The notes under the pieces are model-generated. The model worked only from the letters and a program-made list of their open reading frames with translations, ran no database searches and was not told the origin of the DNA. A stretch of DNA of 43,610 bases from Lacticaseibacillus mingshuiensis (lineage in GTDB: Bacteria > Bacillota > Bacilli > Lactobacillales > Lactobacillaceae). Shown here one piece after another: positions 1 to 9,130 of the stretch. A program made the position numbers and the translations under genes. The stretch covers positions 1-43,610 of the forward strand of contig NZ_BOLS01000020.1 in assembly GCF_016861785.1 (NCBI RefSeq). Direction: 5' to 3'. How positions within the stretch are numbered: position 1 is the first letter of the stretch; every line of letters starts with the position of its first letter.

Positions 1-640
1 TCATCCGGATACTCGGATGCTGCACTCGAGGCCACACTTTCGGCACTCGACGCAGTCGAGTTGGACTCACTCGCTTCAGAGGCGGAAGAACTTGCTTCGG
101 AAGCATAACTGTCAGCTGCGGAGCTTGCGGCGCTGGAGGCTGCTGAGGAAGCCAGACTATCTGCGGCGCTTGAAGCATCAGAGGCCGCTGAGCTTGCGAC
201 ATCCGCTGCGGAGCTCGCCTCACTGGCGGCTGAGCTTGCGACAGAAGCCGCGGAACTTGCAGTCTCTTCATCACCTTCACTTGCTGCACTCGAGGCTACC
301 GAAGCAGCACTGGAGGCAATTGATTCGGCTGTTGAGGCATCAGACGCTGCGGAGCTTGCTGTAGAAGCCGCACTCGAGACAGTTGGATCATCCGGATACT
401 CGGATGCTGCACTCGAGGCCACACTTTCGGCACTCGACGCAGTCGAGTTGGACTCACTCGCTTCAGAGGCGGAAGAACTTGCTTCGGAAGCATAACTGTC
501 AGCTGCGGAACTGGCGGCGCTGGAGGCTGCCGAGGAAGCCAGACTATCTGCGGCGCTTGAAGCATCAGAGGCCGCTGAGCTTGCGACATCCGCTGCGGAG
601 ATTGCGACAGAGGCAGCCGAACTTGCGGTCTCCCAATCTC
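1..640 (-). repeat. 387-bp in-phase tandem repeat inside the adhesin gene
   Basis: The block starting at base 1 is repeated almost identically from base 388, a period of 387 bp or exactly 129 codons. Identity fades near base 600. More diverged related units continue to the right: the stretch beginning TGATCTGCATC occurs at 877 and 1243, 366 bp or 122 codons apart. The unit lengths are multiples of three, so gain or loss of units keeps the frame. The near identity of the first two copies suggests recent duplication or gene conversion. Confidence 0.85.
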
Positions 641-3600
641 CTTCGGTGGCTGCGCTTGAAGCTTCCGAGGCGGCGCTCATAGCAACAGATGCGGCACTTG
701 AAGCTACTGAAGTAGCGGAATTTGCAACAGAGGCGGCGCTTGAGACTGCCTCATTGTCTGGATATGCAGCGACCGCGCTAGAGGCAACGGTATCTGCACT
801 CGATGCAGTCAAATTAGCGTCGCTTGCTGAAGAAGCCGCAGAACTCGCAACTGCCGCGAAGCTGTCCGCTGCAGATTGATCTGCATCTTTTTTAGCTGCG
901 GAAGAGGCTGATGAGGCTGCTGAGTTTGCTTCATCAGCCGCAGAACTCGCGACGCTCGCCGCTGAAACTGCGATTGATGCCGCTACACTAGCAGCGTCGC
1001 TATCGCCTACGGTTGCTGCGCTTAAGGCTGCTGATGCAGCACTTGATGCCAGTGATTCGGCACTGGAAGCGACGGACGCCGCAGAACTCGCAACTGAAAC
1101 CGCAGTGGATACGACTGGGCTATCCGGATCAGCAACGGCGGCGCTCGATGCGACCGTGTTTGCGCTAGAGGCGGTTAAATTGGCATCACTGGCGACGGAG
1201 GCCGCGGAGCTCGCTACCGAAGCATAGCTGTCTGCTGCCGCCTGATCTGCATCCTTTTTCGCCGCTGATGTCGCTACTGAGGCGGCTGAGGTAGCTGTCG
1301 AAGCAGCTGATGTGGCGGTGCTTGCTGCGGAAATCGCGACAACTGCTGCGGAACTGGCCGCACTTGCATCCCCTTCTGTTGCGGCTGTCGATGCGACGGA
1401 TGCTGCACTTGATGCAACAGAAGCCGCACTCGAGGCGATTGCGTTGGCAGAGTCGGCGACCGACGAGGCGGAGCTAACAATTGGATTATTTGAGTCTGTC
1501 GATGCCGCGTTTGAAGCGGTGTTAGCGGCACTCGACGCCTTAGAGGCCGCACTGGCAGCTGTATCGGCAGCCTGAGAAGCAGCCGAAGCGGAGCTGGCTG
1601 CGGCAGAGCTCGTCAAATAATCCGCCGCTGCATCCGAAGCCTGTACCGCTGCGCTTTGCGCAACTGAGGCCGCGGATTGCGCGACAGATTGTACAGAAAC
1701 GGCCACGACAGCCGCGCTGGAGGCTGTCGAAGCATAAGAGGCAGCCGAAGTATAATTTCCAGCCGCGACTGCAGAAGAAGCCTGAGATGCAGCCGTTGAT
1801 GCAACGGCCGCTGCACTAGAAGAAGTCGAGTCAGCGTTCGCTGCTGTCGCCGCAGCAGAATTGACAACGCCGACTGCCGAGCTTGCAGCGCTGCCCATAT
1901 TGGCATAACTGCTGGCTGCACTTGCTGTGGAAGTCGCAATGCTGCTGAACTGATCAGCGGCACTTGCGGCAGCCGAGGCAACTGAAGCAGCTGAACTGGC
2001 GGTAATTGCAGAAGTGACCACTACAGTTAAATAGGCAGGGCCGATTGTCGTAGTCTGCGTACCAACCGTTACTGTAAGGAAGTAATAGCCCTGATTTGTG
2101 CCAGGTGCGTTAGAGATTGTCAGAGTTGAGGATGTCGCTCCCGCAACCTTGGTAGCATTGGCAGCTGGGGCGGTCGCAGAAGAAGTCGTATACCACTGGT
2201 ACGAAGGCGTTGTAGTTCCCAATCCAGAAAGAAGATTATCCAGCCCTTCTGGCGTGAACGTTGCAGTTGAACCTTGGACAACCGTCTGATCATCTAGCCC
2301 ATTGCCGACCGTAATAACCTGTGAGGCAGTAACTTTGCTGCCGTCCGCATTCGTGATCGTTGCGGTGATTGTCGCAGTACCACTCGTTAAGCCGGTTACC
2401 ATACCCGTGCTGTCCACGCTGGCCACTGATGACTTATCCGACGCCCAAGTAATTGCGCCGGTGGCATTGGCGGGATTTGGCGTCGCGGTCAATGTGATCG
2501 TATTACCCGTGTAGACATATGTCGGGCCTGAGAGCGATAGTCCGGTGGCGGCGACTGCCGTGTCATAGAAACTGGCAGTGGCGATGCCTGAACGGCCAGA
2601 TGGAATGCCGGCCAAAGCCGCAAGACCAGTATAATAATTGGCCTGCACCATAACAGCTCCAGCCGTGTTGCTAGTGAAAGAGATCGTCGTGTAATTTCCT
2701 TTGCTAGTCCCCAACAGGCCGGCAACAGCCGATGAAGTAATAGTTAGGTTGGAAATATACCCCTTCGCCGCAGCCGAGTTTGCGTCTATCCACCCGCCAG
2801 TCTGAGCGGAATAAACAACCCACCCAGGAGTAACGTTTGTGACGCTCCCGCCGGCCGTCATCAGCTCTGCCGTCATCGTAACTTTGGTACCAACAACCGT
2901 GGTCGCATTCATTGGATTGATTACATTACCGGTATTGAAATAGATTCCCAGTAAGCTAGATGAAGGGTCTGACGGACGGTCATCCTGTTCAGTGGTGTTT
3001 ATAGAAAAGCCAAAGGCATTGGAGGCCGCCGTTGAGCCTGCCTTAGCTGCCGAACTCGCAGAAGACGCATTGCTCATCACAACTGCGGCTGCAGAGCTCG
3101 CCGCAGACGCATATGACGAAGCAGCAATGTAATCTTGCGCAGCGGCCGCTGAAGTCGCTGAAGAGCCCGCAGCAGATTCTACTGCGGCAGCTGACTTAGC
3201 CTGCGTCACAAAGTAACTTGTCTGTGTCGCATAGTTATTTGCTTGCGTCACATAACTAGCACCAGCACTTGTATTGTTCCACCCAAAGAGACCTGCATTA
3301 CCTGCCGCACTGTTCGCCATCGAGGCAGCAGAACTTGCCATCGAATTTGAAGCACTGGTGGTGGCAACTGCACTCGATGCCTGACTTGCAAATGCACTGC
3401 TTTGGGCGTTAGCAATCTGTGCAAAGGCTGTGCTTGCAGCAATCGATGCGGCAACCGCGGCACTTGAAGCTAGAGAGATGTTGGTGGCCGCCGTCTGGGC
3501 ATCTACCGCTGCGGATTGATAATCGGTGGTCGATGCTGCCAAACTAGCTGCCGTGCTCGCGGCTATTGCCGCTGCGCTGGCGGTGCTGGCGGCAGCGCTA

Positions 3601-5798
3601 ACGGCAGAACTTGCCGCAACCGCACCACTCGTAAAGGCACTACTCATCTGAACAAACGCATTGCTGACCGCTGCAGCATTCGCAGCAGCTGATGAAGCAT
3701 ACGAGGCAGCTTGTGATGCATTTACAGCGGCAACAGACGCATAGCTTGAGCTCAGATAGGCATTATTTGTCGCGTCTGTTGCTTTCGCTGCTTCAAGAAT
3801 TGCGGTCTGAGCGTATGACACGACTGCAGCACCAGCACTAGAGGCAACAACTGCAGCTGAGCTTGCGGTCGAATTCTGAGCAATGGCTGTTGATGCATAG
3901 CTAGAGGCTGCTGAGTAGTTTCCGGCGGCCTGCGCACTCGAGGCATTAATGCTGGCCGCTGACGCTGCAGCAGCTGCGGAACTAGCGGTGGACGCAGCGC
4001 TTGTAGCAACGACTTGCGCCGAATTTGCCAGACTCGCGTTGTAAGAAGCAGTCGTGCCGGTCAGATCAGCATTGGCATTCATAGCACTGATCGCACTGGA
4101 TGCCGCAGATGAAGCGGTTGAAGCAATAGCCGCTGCACTTGAGGCGCCACTGAATGCGGCGCTGGCTTGTGTCGTGTATGAGCCCTGCGGATTTGTTACA
4201 ACAATAGTGATTGTATTCGATGCTGAAGTATAACTACCGAAGCCCAGAACACCGCTATTTGTATACGTCATCTGTAAATAATACGTCCCCGAGACAGTCG
4301 GTGCGAGGGTGTAACTCGAAGCGTTAGTATTCAGGTTAACCCATGTTTTGCCATCAGTTGAAAGATACCAAGCGAACTGCGGCTTTATGTCACTGGGATA
4401 TGTCGCACTCAATGAGACACTGCTTCCAAGCGAAATAGCATTTGCGCTAGCGGTTAGGACTACCGCCCCTGAACTCGTCCCAGTTTGGGTATTCGACAGA
4501 GAAGGACTGTACGCAATCGCCATGCTCACAGAGCTACTCGTCAAAGCGGCATAAGAAGCAGCAACCTGTGCGGCAGAACTCGCCACAATTGCCAATGACT
4601 TGGCTTGCTGGAGCGGTGTTGTATAGACAGCCGAGGAGGTACTAGTCGCATCAGCCGTACTCTTTAACGCCGTGTTTGCGGCACTGGACGCCAGTGAAGC
4701 AGCAGTGGAAACCTGCGTTGCGTATGATAAGGCAGTCGAAGCAAATGGTTTTGCCTGAGAAGTTGGGTTCGCCGCAACAGAACCGGTTGCAGCCGAATTT
4801 GCAGAATTCCACGCGCTCGTTGCCAAAGAGGCACTGCTCTTGGCTGAAGACTGCGCGTTGGAGATTGCAACAGAACTGCCGGCACTGGCAGCAGAAGAAG
4901 CCGTCGATGCCGCCGAAGAAGCCAAAAGCGCACTGCTCCCCGCCCCACCGGCGATGGTCGTGGCAGTTGCGGCGGCGCTATTTGCGGTCGTGAAATCACC
5001 AGCAGTGGCAGCACTGTTGGCGGATAAATATGCAGATGAAGCGACAGCGGCACTGCTCTCAGCAGCACTCGCGGCGGAATTGGCTGCCACAGCGGCAGTC
5101 GACGCAGTCACGTACAGGCCCGTGACAGCACTACCGCTGTCATACTGAGTCGCTGTGTACGCATTTGCTGCTGCTGTGGCGGCGGCCGTCGCGCTATTAC
5201 GCGCGGCGATTGCCTGGGCCGCTGCAGAGGATGCAGCGCTCCCTGCCAATTTTACATTCGCCGTGGCAACATAAGATGCCGTTGTATTCGCCGCATTTGA
5301 TGCCACAACTGCGGCGCTTGAGGCGGCCGTTGCGGCGGCCTGGGCGCTAGCGGACGCTGCCGCGGCAGACGCCGTATTATTTTGCGTCGTGTAAAGGTCG
5401 GCCAAGCTCGAGTACTGCTTTGCCAGGGTCACTTGGGTCGCGGCTTGGCTGGCCGCGTTTGATGCCACCGCCGCCACACTGGTCGCAGCCGACGAATTGG
5501 CCACAGTCGCGTAACTGGCGGCCAGAGTCGCAGAGCTTGCTGCGGTGCTGGCGCTAGACGTTGCTGCGGTCACCGCGGCCGGCTGGGTCGTTGGATCACT
5601 CGCTGCCTGGGCAGAAGCCACGACGGCGACAGAATCATCGGCGAAAACATTTTGCGCTTGCGCGGACGTGGCGCCGAGGCCGAGCCCAAGCGCGATCACG
5701 AACGCAGATGCAAAGATCCAGTTCTTACCTGATTTATACATCCGGAAGCGCGTGTTCTTGGCACCTTGCTTCCGTTTTGCATTGATCAATTTCATCAT
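1..5798 (-). CDS. Giant Ser/Ala-rich repeat surface adhesin (SRRP), N-terminal part; runs off the left edge
   Basis: The minus-strand frame starting at ATG 5798 was sampled at several points down to base 3 and is open at each, giving at least 1,932 residues with no stop in the window. GAGGTG lies 8 nt before the start; a second ATG follows directly. Residues 19-27 read RMYKSGKNW, the KxYKxGKxW signal of serine-rich adhesins, followed by a hydrophobic stretch and probable cleavage near residue 50 (SAQA or VFADD). The rest is mostly low-complexity Ser/Ala/Val/Thr sequence of SSAASVASSAAS type. It is interrupted by an Ig-like segment (about residues 440-530), a non-repetitive region (about 935-1090), a Big_2-like domain (about 1090-1165) and another Ig-like segment (about 1165-1250). 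From about residue 1265 onward, 120-130-residue Ser/Ala repeats dominate. Family knowledge: such proteins are O-glycosylated in the cytoplasm, exported and anchored to the wall. The upstream gtf pair fits this. No secA2/secY2 or LPXTG is in the window; they could lie to the left. Confidence 0.9.
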   Translation of the reverse strand, partial: MMKLINAKRKQGAKNTRFRMYKSGKNWIFASAFVIALGLGLGATSAQAQNVFADDSVAVVASAQAASDPTTQPAAVTAATSSASTAASSATLAASYATVANSSAATSVAAVASNAASQAATQVTLAKQYSSLADLYTTQNNTASAAAASASAQAAATAASSAAVVASNAANTTASYVATANVKLAGSAASSAAAQAIAARNSATAAATAAANAYTATQYDSGSAVTGLYVTASTAAVAANSAASAAESSAAVASSAYLSANSAATAGDFTTANSAAATATTIAGGAGSSALLASSAASTASSAASAGSSVAISNAQSSAKSSASLATSAWNSANSAATGSVAANPTSQAKPFASTALSYATQVSTAASLASSAANTALKSTADATSTSSAVYTTPLQQAKSLAIVASSAAQVAASYAALTSSSVSMAIAYSPSLSNTQTGTSSGAVVLTASANAISLGSSVSLSATYPSDIKPQFAWYLSTDGKTWVNLNTNASSYTLAPTVSGTYYLQMTYTNSGVLGFGSYTSASNTITIVVTNPQGSYTTQASAAFSGASSAAAIASTASSAASSAISAMNANADLTGTTASYNASLANSAQVVATSAASTASSAAAAASAASINASSAQAAGNYSAASSYASTAIAQNSTASSAAVVASSAGAAVVSYAQTAILEAAKATDATNNAYLSSSYASVAAVNASQAASYASSAAANAAAVSNAFVQMSSAFTSGAVAASSAVSAAASTASAAAIAASTAASLAASTTDYQSAAVDAQTAATNISLASSAAVAASIAASTAFAQIANAQSSAFASQASSAVATTSASNSMASSAASMANSAAGNAGLFGWNNTSAGASYVTQANNYATQTSYFVTQAKSAAAVESAAGSSATSAAAAQDYIAASSYASAASSAAAVVMSNASSASSAAKAGSTAASNAFGFSINTTEQDDRPSDPSSSLLGIYFNTGNVINPMNATTVVGTKVTMTAELMTAGGSVTNVTPGWVVYSAQTGGWIDANSAAAKGYISNLTITSSAVAGLLGTSKGNYTTISFTSNTAGAVMVQANYYTGLAALAGIPSGRSGIATASFYDTAVAATGLSLSGPTYVYTGNTITLTATPNPANATGAITWASDKSSVASVDSTGMVTGLTSGTATITATITNADGSKVTASQVITVGNGLDDQTVVQGSTATFTPEGLDNLLSGLGTTTPSYQWYTTSSATAPAANATKVAGATSSTLTISNAPGTNQGYYFLTVTVGTQTTTIGPAYLTVVVTSAITASSAASVASAAASAADQFSSIATSTASAASSYANMGSAASSAVGVVNSAAATAANADSTSSSAAAVASTAASQASSAVAAGNYTSAASYASTASSAAVVAVSVQSVAQSAASVAQSAAVQASDAAADYLTSSAAASSASAASQAADTAASAASKASSAANTASNAASTDSNNPIVSSASSVADSANAIASSAASVASSAASVASTAATEGDASAASSAAVVAISAASTATSAASTATSAASVATSAAKKDADQAAADSYASVASSAASVASDANLTASSANTVASSAAVADPDSPVVSTAVSVASSAASVASSAESLASSAASAALSAATVGDSDAASVAASIAVSAASVASSAADEANSAASSASSAAKKDADQSAADSFAAVASSAASSASDANLTASSADTVASSAVAAYPDNEAVSSAASVANSATSVASSAASVAMSAASEASSAATEGDWETASSAASVAISAADVASSAASDASSAADSLASSAASSAASSAADSYASEASSSASEASESNSTASSAESVASSAASEYPDDPTVSSAASTASSAASDASTAESIASSAASVASSAASEGDEETASSAASVASSAASEASSAADVASSAASDASSAADSLASSAASSAASSAADSYASEASSSASEASESNSTASSAESVASSAASEYPD

Positions 5799-5823
5799 AA
5801 AAATATCACCTCATTAGTTTTAC

Positions 5824-5856
5824 TCAATGAAAAGTCCCCGGCGGTCCGGGAAGCAT
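5824..5856 (-). other. Possible 10-codon leader ORF and weak hairpin between gtfB and the adhesin
   Basis: In the 86-nt gap between gtfB and the adhesin, an ATG at 5856 opens a reading frame for MLPGPPGTFH followed by TGA. A purine-rich stretch (AGGAAAGGGGGTG) precedes it. The coding part folds as TTCCCGG-ACCG-CCGGGGA and is followed by CTTTTC, a weak intrinsic-terminator shape. The PPG triplet is a known ribosome-stalling motif relieved by EF-P. A leader with attenuation role is inference only; the short ORF may be chance in a GC-rich hairpin. Confidence 0.3.
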
Positions 5857-5884
5857 CACCCCCTTTCCTGTCCGAAAACAATTC

Positions 5885-7396
5885 CTATTGAACCGCAACA
5901 GCCGCCCGGAGCGCCTCTTGCCACCCACGCGCCGCGGCTTCACGAGTAAAGTGGGCCGCTTGGTTCAGGGCAGCGTCGTGCATCTTTTGCCACTCAGCGG
6001 AATCCGTCAGTAATCCGACTAGTTTGTCTGTCATCTGCTTCCGATTGCCGTCCGGGACCAGCCACCCATTTTCACCCTGCTTGACGACTTCGGGGCCGCC
6101 GTATGTCACGCCATACTCGACGATTGGTAGGCCGTACCCCAACGCATCGACCAGGTGCATCCCCAGCCCCTCGTGTTCGGAGGTGCTGAGGATGACCTGT
6201 GCCTGCGCGTAAGACCTTGCCAGTTCTTCCCCCGTCGCATATGGGCTGAAGATCACGCTGTCGCCAAGGCCTTCTTTTTCGACGATGGCCTTCAACGTTT
6301 GCATGTATTCCTCAGAACTTGCGTAACCGCGCAGCTCCAGCGTCGCAGTTGGCACCCGTTTCTTGACCGTGGCGAAAATTCGTAGCGCTTGGTCTGGCCG
6401 CTTTTCCGGTGCCAGCCGCCCGATCATGACGATGCGGCCAGGAATGTGGGCAGTCGTCCCAGCCACCTCAGCGTCTGCCTCCACAAACGTATCCGGTGCG
6501 ATCACCGCATGCACTGCCGGATGCTTTTTCGCGAGGTCCGCTTGCTGAGCCGCAGTCGCCACGAACACCCCGGTGAAGTTCTCCGGGTGATCGCGCAACA
6601 CTTCCGCATAGGCCGGAAGCAGCTCACCATGCGCCTCGTGGACATCATGCAGGTAGGCCCATTTCTCACTTGCCCCCTGCGCCTGCCCGACTGCGGCATC
6701 CAGCGTGCGGCGGTCGGAGATCAGCCGAGACCCTGGCGCCGCCGCAAGCACTTCATTGAGGAAAAACAGGAAGAGCTGGTCTTCATAATTGAAGCGATAA
6801 TTCTTTCCTTTATAATTGAGCAACTTCCACATGGTTGGCCGAAGTTGCCCATCGATATTCATGTGGACTGTTTCAAGCACCGGCTGGCCTTCGAGGTTCA
6901 GGTACACAGTGCGCGCCAGATCGCCAGTCGGGTGAAAATAGTCGACCGAAGACTTGAATCCGCGCCAGTCATAGTTATCGCGCGCGACGAGTGAGCCGAA
7001 GCGATCCTGGTAGGTGATCGTATTGACCAGCCCCACCGTTGCCGGCATCACGGCGATGTTCGCGATCTCGCGGCCAGCATGGCTCAATGTAGACGAATTT
7101 GGTCCTTCTGCATCGATTTTATAGTGATCCAGCGGCAGCTCTTTCAGCTCGCGAAGCGGCGCCTCGACCCGCGGCACATCCTGCGTGTTTTGGAAAAAAT
7201 CATACATATTTAGGCTCTGCTGAGCAGTCAGCCCCACCGCCTCGCGATCGCGGGCCAAAAAGCGGTTGTAGTTGCGAGTCACATAGACGCCCTGCGCCTC
7301 GCCGGAAAGCGCCGCAAACAATTTCACGCGACGGGCCTGAGCGTGCTCGGTGCCGGAATTAAAAGTAAAAATGTTTTCACTGACAAAATAGTTCAT
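5885..7396 (-). CDS. gtfB: Adhesin glycosyltransferase partner, GT4 fold with altered active-site motif (GtfB-like)
   Basis: This 503-residue protein belongs to the GtfA/TagE-like GT4 group. It opens with the same N-terminal pattern as its upstream neighbour (MNYFV...SGTEHAQ), followed by a central beta-rich region and a C-terminal Rossmann half with the GRLAPEK nucleotide-sugar motif near residue 326. The usual EX7E signature reads E409-(7)-D417, so the second glutamate is aspartate. In the known GtfA-GtfB adhesin glycosyltransferases one subunit is catalytic and the other a degenerate co-activator that binds the acceptor; by this motif the present protein is the better candidate for the non-catalytic partner (inference). 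ATG 7396 overlaps the gtfA stop as ATGA, with GAGGAGG upstream, implying coupled translation in equal amounts. The adhesin gene begins 86 nt downstream. Alternative: an independent TagE-like transferase acting on teichoic acid. Confidence 0.75.
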   Translation of the reverse strand: MNYFVSENIFTFNSGTEHAQARRVKLFAALSGEAQGVYVTRNYNRFLARDREAVGLTAQQSLNMYDFFQNTQDVPRVEAPLRELKELPLDHYKIDAEGPNSSTLSHAGREIANIAVMPATVGLVNTITYQDRFGSLVARDNYDWRGFKSSVDYFHPTGDLARTVYLNLEGQPVLETVHMNIDGQLRPTMWKLLNYKGKNYRFNYEDQLFLFFLNEVLAAAPGSRLISDRRTLDAAVGQAQGASEKWAYLHDVHEAHGELLPAYAEVLRDHPENFTGVFVATAAQQADLAKKHPAVHAVIAPDTFVEADAEVAGTTAHIPGRIVMIGRLAPEKRPDQALRIFATVKKRVPTATLELRGYASSEEYMQTLKAIVEKEGLGDSVIFSPYATGEELARSYAQAQVILSTSEHEGLGMHLVDALGYGLPIVEYGVTYGGPEVVKQGENGWLVPDGNRKQMTDKLVGLLTDSAEWQKMHDAALNQAAHFTREAAARGWQEALRAAVAVQ

Positions 7397-9003
7397 CGTA
7401 CGCCCTCCTCATCTGGTTGGGTCAGGTAGCGGTTGGCGGCCAGTTTCACCGGCCACTGCGCGTCGGCATCCTGCAATAATTTCTGCCAAGCGGTCCACAC
7501 ATTTTGCTCGGAATAACGTGCCGCGGAATCATAAGCGCCCGTCGAATATTGCTGGGCAAGCGCGGGATCACGCAGGACCTTGAGCATCGCGGCCGCCATT
7601 GCCTCGTAATCGTTGAACGGCACGACATTCCCGTTAACGCCATCCTCAACAATTTCGTTCGGCCCGTAATTGACATCGTAGGAAAAGGCAATCAACCCGT
7701 GCGCGATGGCTTCCATGACGGCCAAGTTGAATCCTTCCATCCGGGAGGTAACGCCAAACATCATGGCGCTATTTTCGACCTGGTCGATGTCATTCGTATA
7801 ACCCTTCAGCGTGACAACATCTTCGAGGTGCGCCGCCTTGACCACCTCTTCGATGGCCCGGCGAGCCGCATAGTTATCGGACGGATCTGGATAACCGTAT
7901 AGATCCAGCGTGACTTGTGGAAATCCCTTGTGGACGATCGCGACTGCGCGGACCAGATCATCCAGATGTTTTTCATGGGCAATGCGGGCAAACGCGACGA
8001 TCTTCCCGAACTGGCGCTGTGCGACTGGAGTGCGCTCGGCGTTCAGGAGACGATTCGGCACCACGCCGACCGGAATGGTGAATGGCTTGGCTCGCGGTTT
8101 GAATCGGCGCACAATGTCCCGGGTCTGCTTATGCGTGGCGGAAACGACGGCATCATAGCGGTCCAGTGCGTTCAACGCGAATTCGTAATTGTTATTCAGC
8201 ACGTGGTCAAACGGATCCTGCGCATTGCCTGTCTGTGCGTTATGCATGTGCATCACGGTGTAGGCCGGCTGATCAAGATACAGCAAGCCCCATTCGGCCA
8301 GGTGCGAACGGTCGAGGACAAACACATTCGGTTTTTCCAGTGACCAAAAATCGCGGTTCAGGTCATCAAGAAAGTGCTTAGTCAGCTCTTCGATCGTGTC
8401 AAATTCCCAGATTGTGCGATCACGGTCCGTCAGGCGCCAACCGGATTTCTGGCGGTTGCCCCGGACGTCATCTCGATTAAAGCTCTCAAGCACAGGCTTA
8501 CCCGCCGGCGTCAACCAGATCTCGGTACCGATCTTATTGTCCGGTGTGTACCACTGCTGGAGGCTGACAAACCCACGGCTGTCATAATGTTCAACGAGAT
8601 AAAGATTGTTGTAGCCATCGAACAATTCAGTCGAGCGCACCGTCTGCATGTCCGGCAACAAATTCACACGTGCGACCAGCTGACCAGTCGCCGCGACGAT
8701 CAGCGTGCGGCTGTTTTCGGGCTCGGGTTGTGTGTGGGTGTTCAGCACACCCAGATCTAGGTCATCGAGCCGTATCGGATGATCCTCTACCTGCTCTGCA
8801 TCCTGAAAATAATCAAACATGCTAATGAGCTGGCGATCCGGGATGCCGGCCGCGCGGGTGTTGAGATGCAGGTTAGGGTCCCAGTCGCGAATCACGATGC
8901 GTGACGCTTCCCCATTTGCATTGAACAGCTCAAATCGCTTCAATTGCGCATGCTCGATGCCTGATTTCTGTGCCTGCATTGACGCATTGACGAAAAAGTT
9001 CAT
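7393..9003 (-). CDS. gtfA: Adhesin O-glycosyltransferase, GT4 catalytic subunit (GtfA-like)
   Basis: This 536-residue GT4 glycosyltransferase resembles GtfA/Gtf1 and TagE-type enzymes that add the first GlcNAc or glucose to serine-rich adhesins. The N-terminus (MNFFVNASM...SGIEHAQ) is typical of the group. The C-terminal half has FARIAHEK near residue 338 and an intact EX7E motif (E423, E431), so it should be the active subunit. An in-frame GTG lies 18 nt upstream at 9021, but AAAGGGTGG sits between them at ribosome-site distance to ATG 9003, which is therefore preferred. It is the first gene of the gtfA-gtfB-adhesin operon. A promoter with TATAAT at 9102-9107 lies about 95 nt upstream inside an inverted repeat. 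Sugar donor cannot be told from sequence. Confidence 0.8.
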   Translation of the reverse strand: MNFFVNASMQAQKSGIEHAQLKRFELFNANGEASRIVIRDWDPNLHLNTRAAGIPDRQLISMFDYFQDAEQVEDHPIRLDDLDLGVLNTHTQPEPENSRTLIVAATGQLVARVNLLPDMQTVRSTELFDGYNNLYLVEHYDSRGFVSLQQWYTPDNKIGTEIWLTPAGKPVLESFNRDDVRGNRQKSGWRLTDRDRTIWEFDTIEELTKHFLDDLNRDFWSLEKPNVFVLDRSHLAEWGLLYLDQPAYTVMHMHNAQTGNAQDPFDHVLNNNYEFALNALDRYDAVVSATHKQTRDIVRRFKPRAKPFTIPVGVVPNRLLNAERTPVAQRQFGKIVAFARIAHEKHLDDLVRAVAIVHKGFPQVTLDLYGYPDPSDNYAARRAIEEVVKAAHLEDVVTLKGYTNDIDQVENSAMMFGVTSRMEGFNLAVMEAIAHGLIAFSYDVNYGPNEIVEDGVNGNVVPFNDYEAMAAAMLKVLRDPALAQQYSTGAYDSAARYSEQNVWTAWQKLLQDADAQWPVKLAANRYLTQPDEEGVR

Positions 9004-9093
9004 CGTGAACCACCCTTTCACCGGCTTATCCCGGAAACCCTGTGTTGCCGACTCGACAGAAGGTTCACGCCCGCTGTCGACTTTGTCTCAAGA

Positions 9094-9130
9094 TTGTACA
9101 CATTATATATTATGTACAAAATAAAAGAAA
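9094..9130 (-). promoter_or_regulatory. Promoter of the gtfA-gtfB-adhesin operon with inverted repeat around the -10
   Basis: On the minus strand TATAAT (9107-9102) lies between the arms TTGTACA and TGTACAA (9113-9119 and 9094-9100; 12 bp apart). A poor -35, TTTCTT (9130-9125), is 17 bp upstream. The dyad embracing the -10 is a plausible operator. The untranslated leader would be about 90 nt. Confidence 0.5.

Noticed and set aside
17-879. Plus-strand open frames opposite the adhesin (Leu/Arg/His-rich or Ala-rich)
   Set aside because: They are antisense shadows of the Ser/Ala repeats. The minus-strand frame has a signal peptide, ribosome site and domains.
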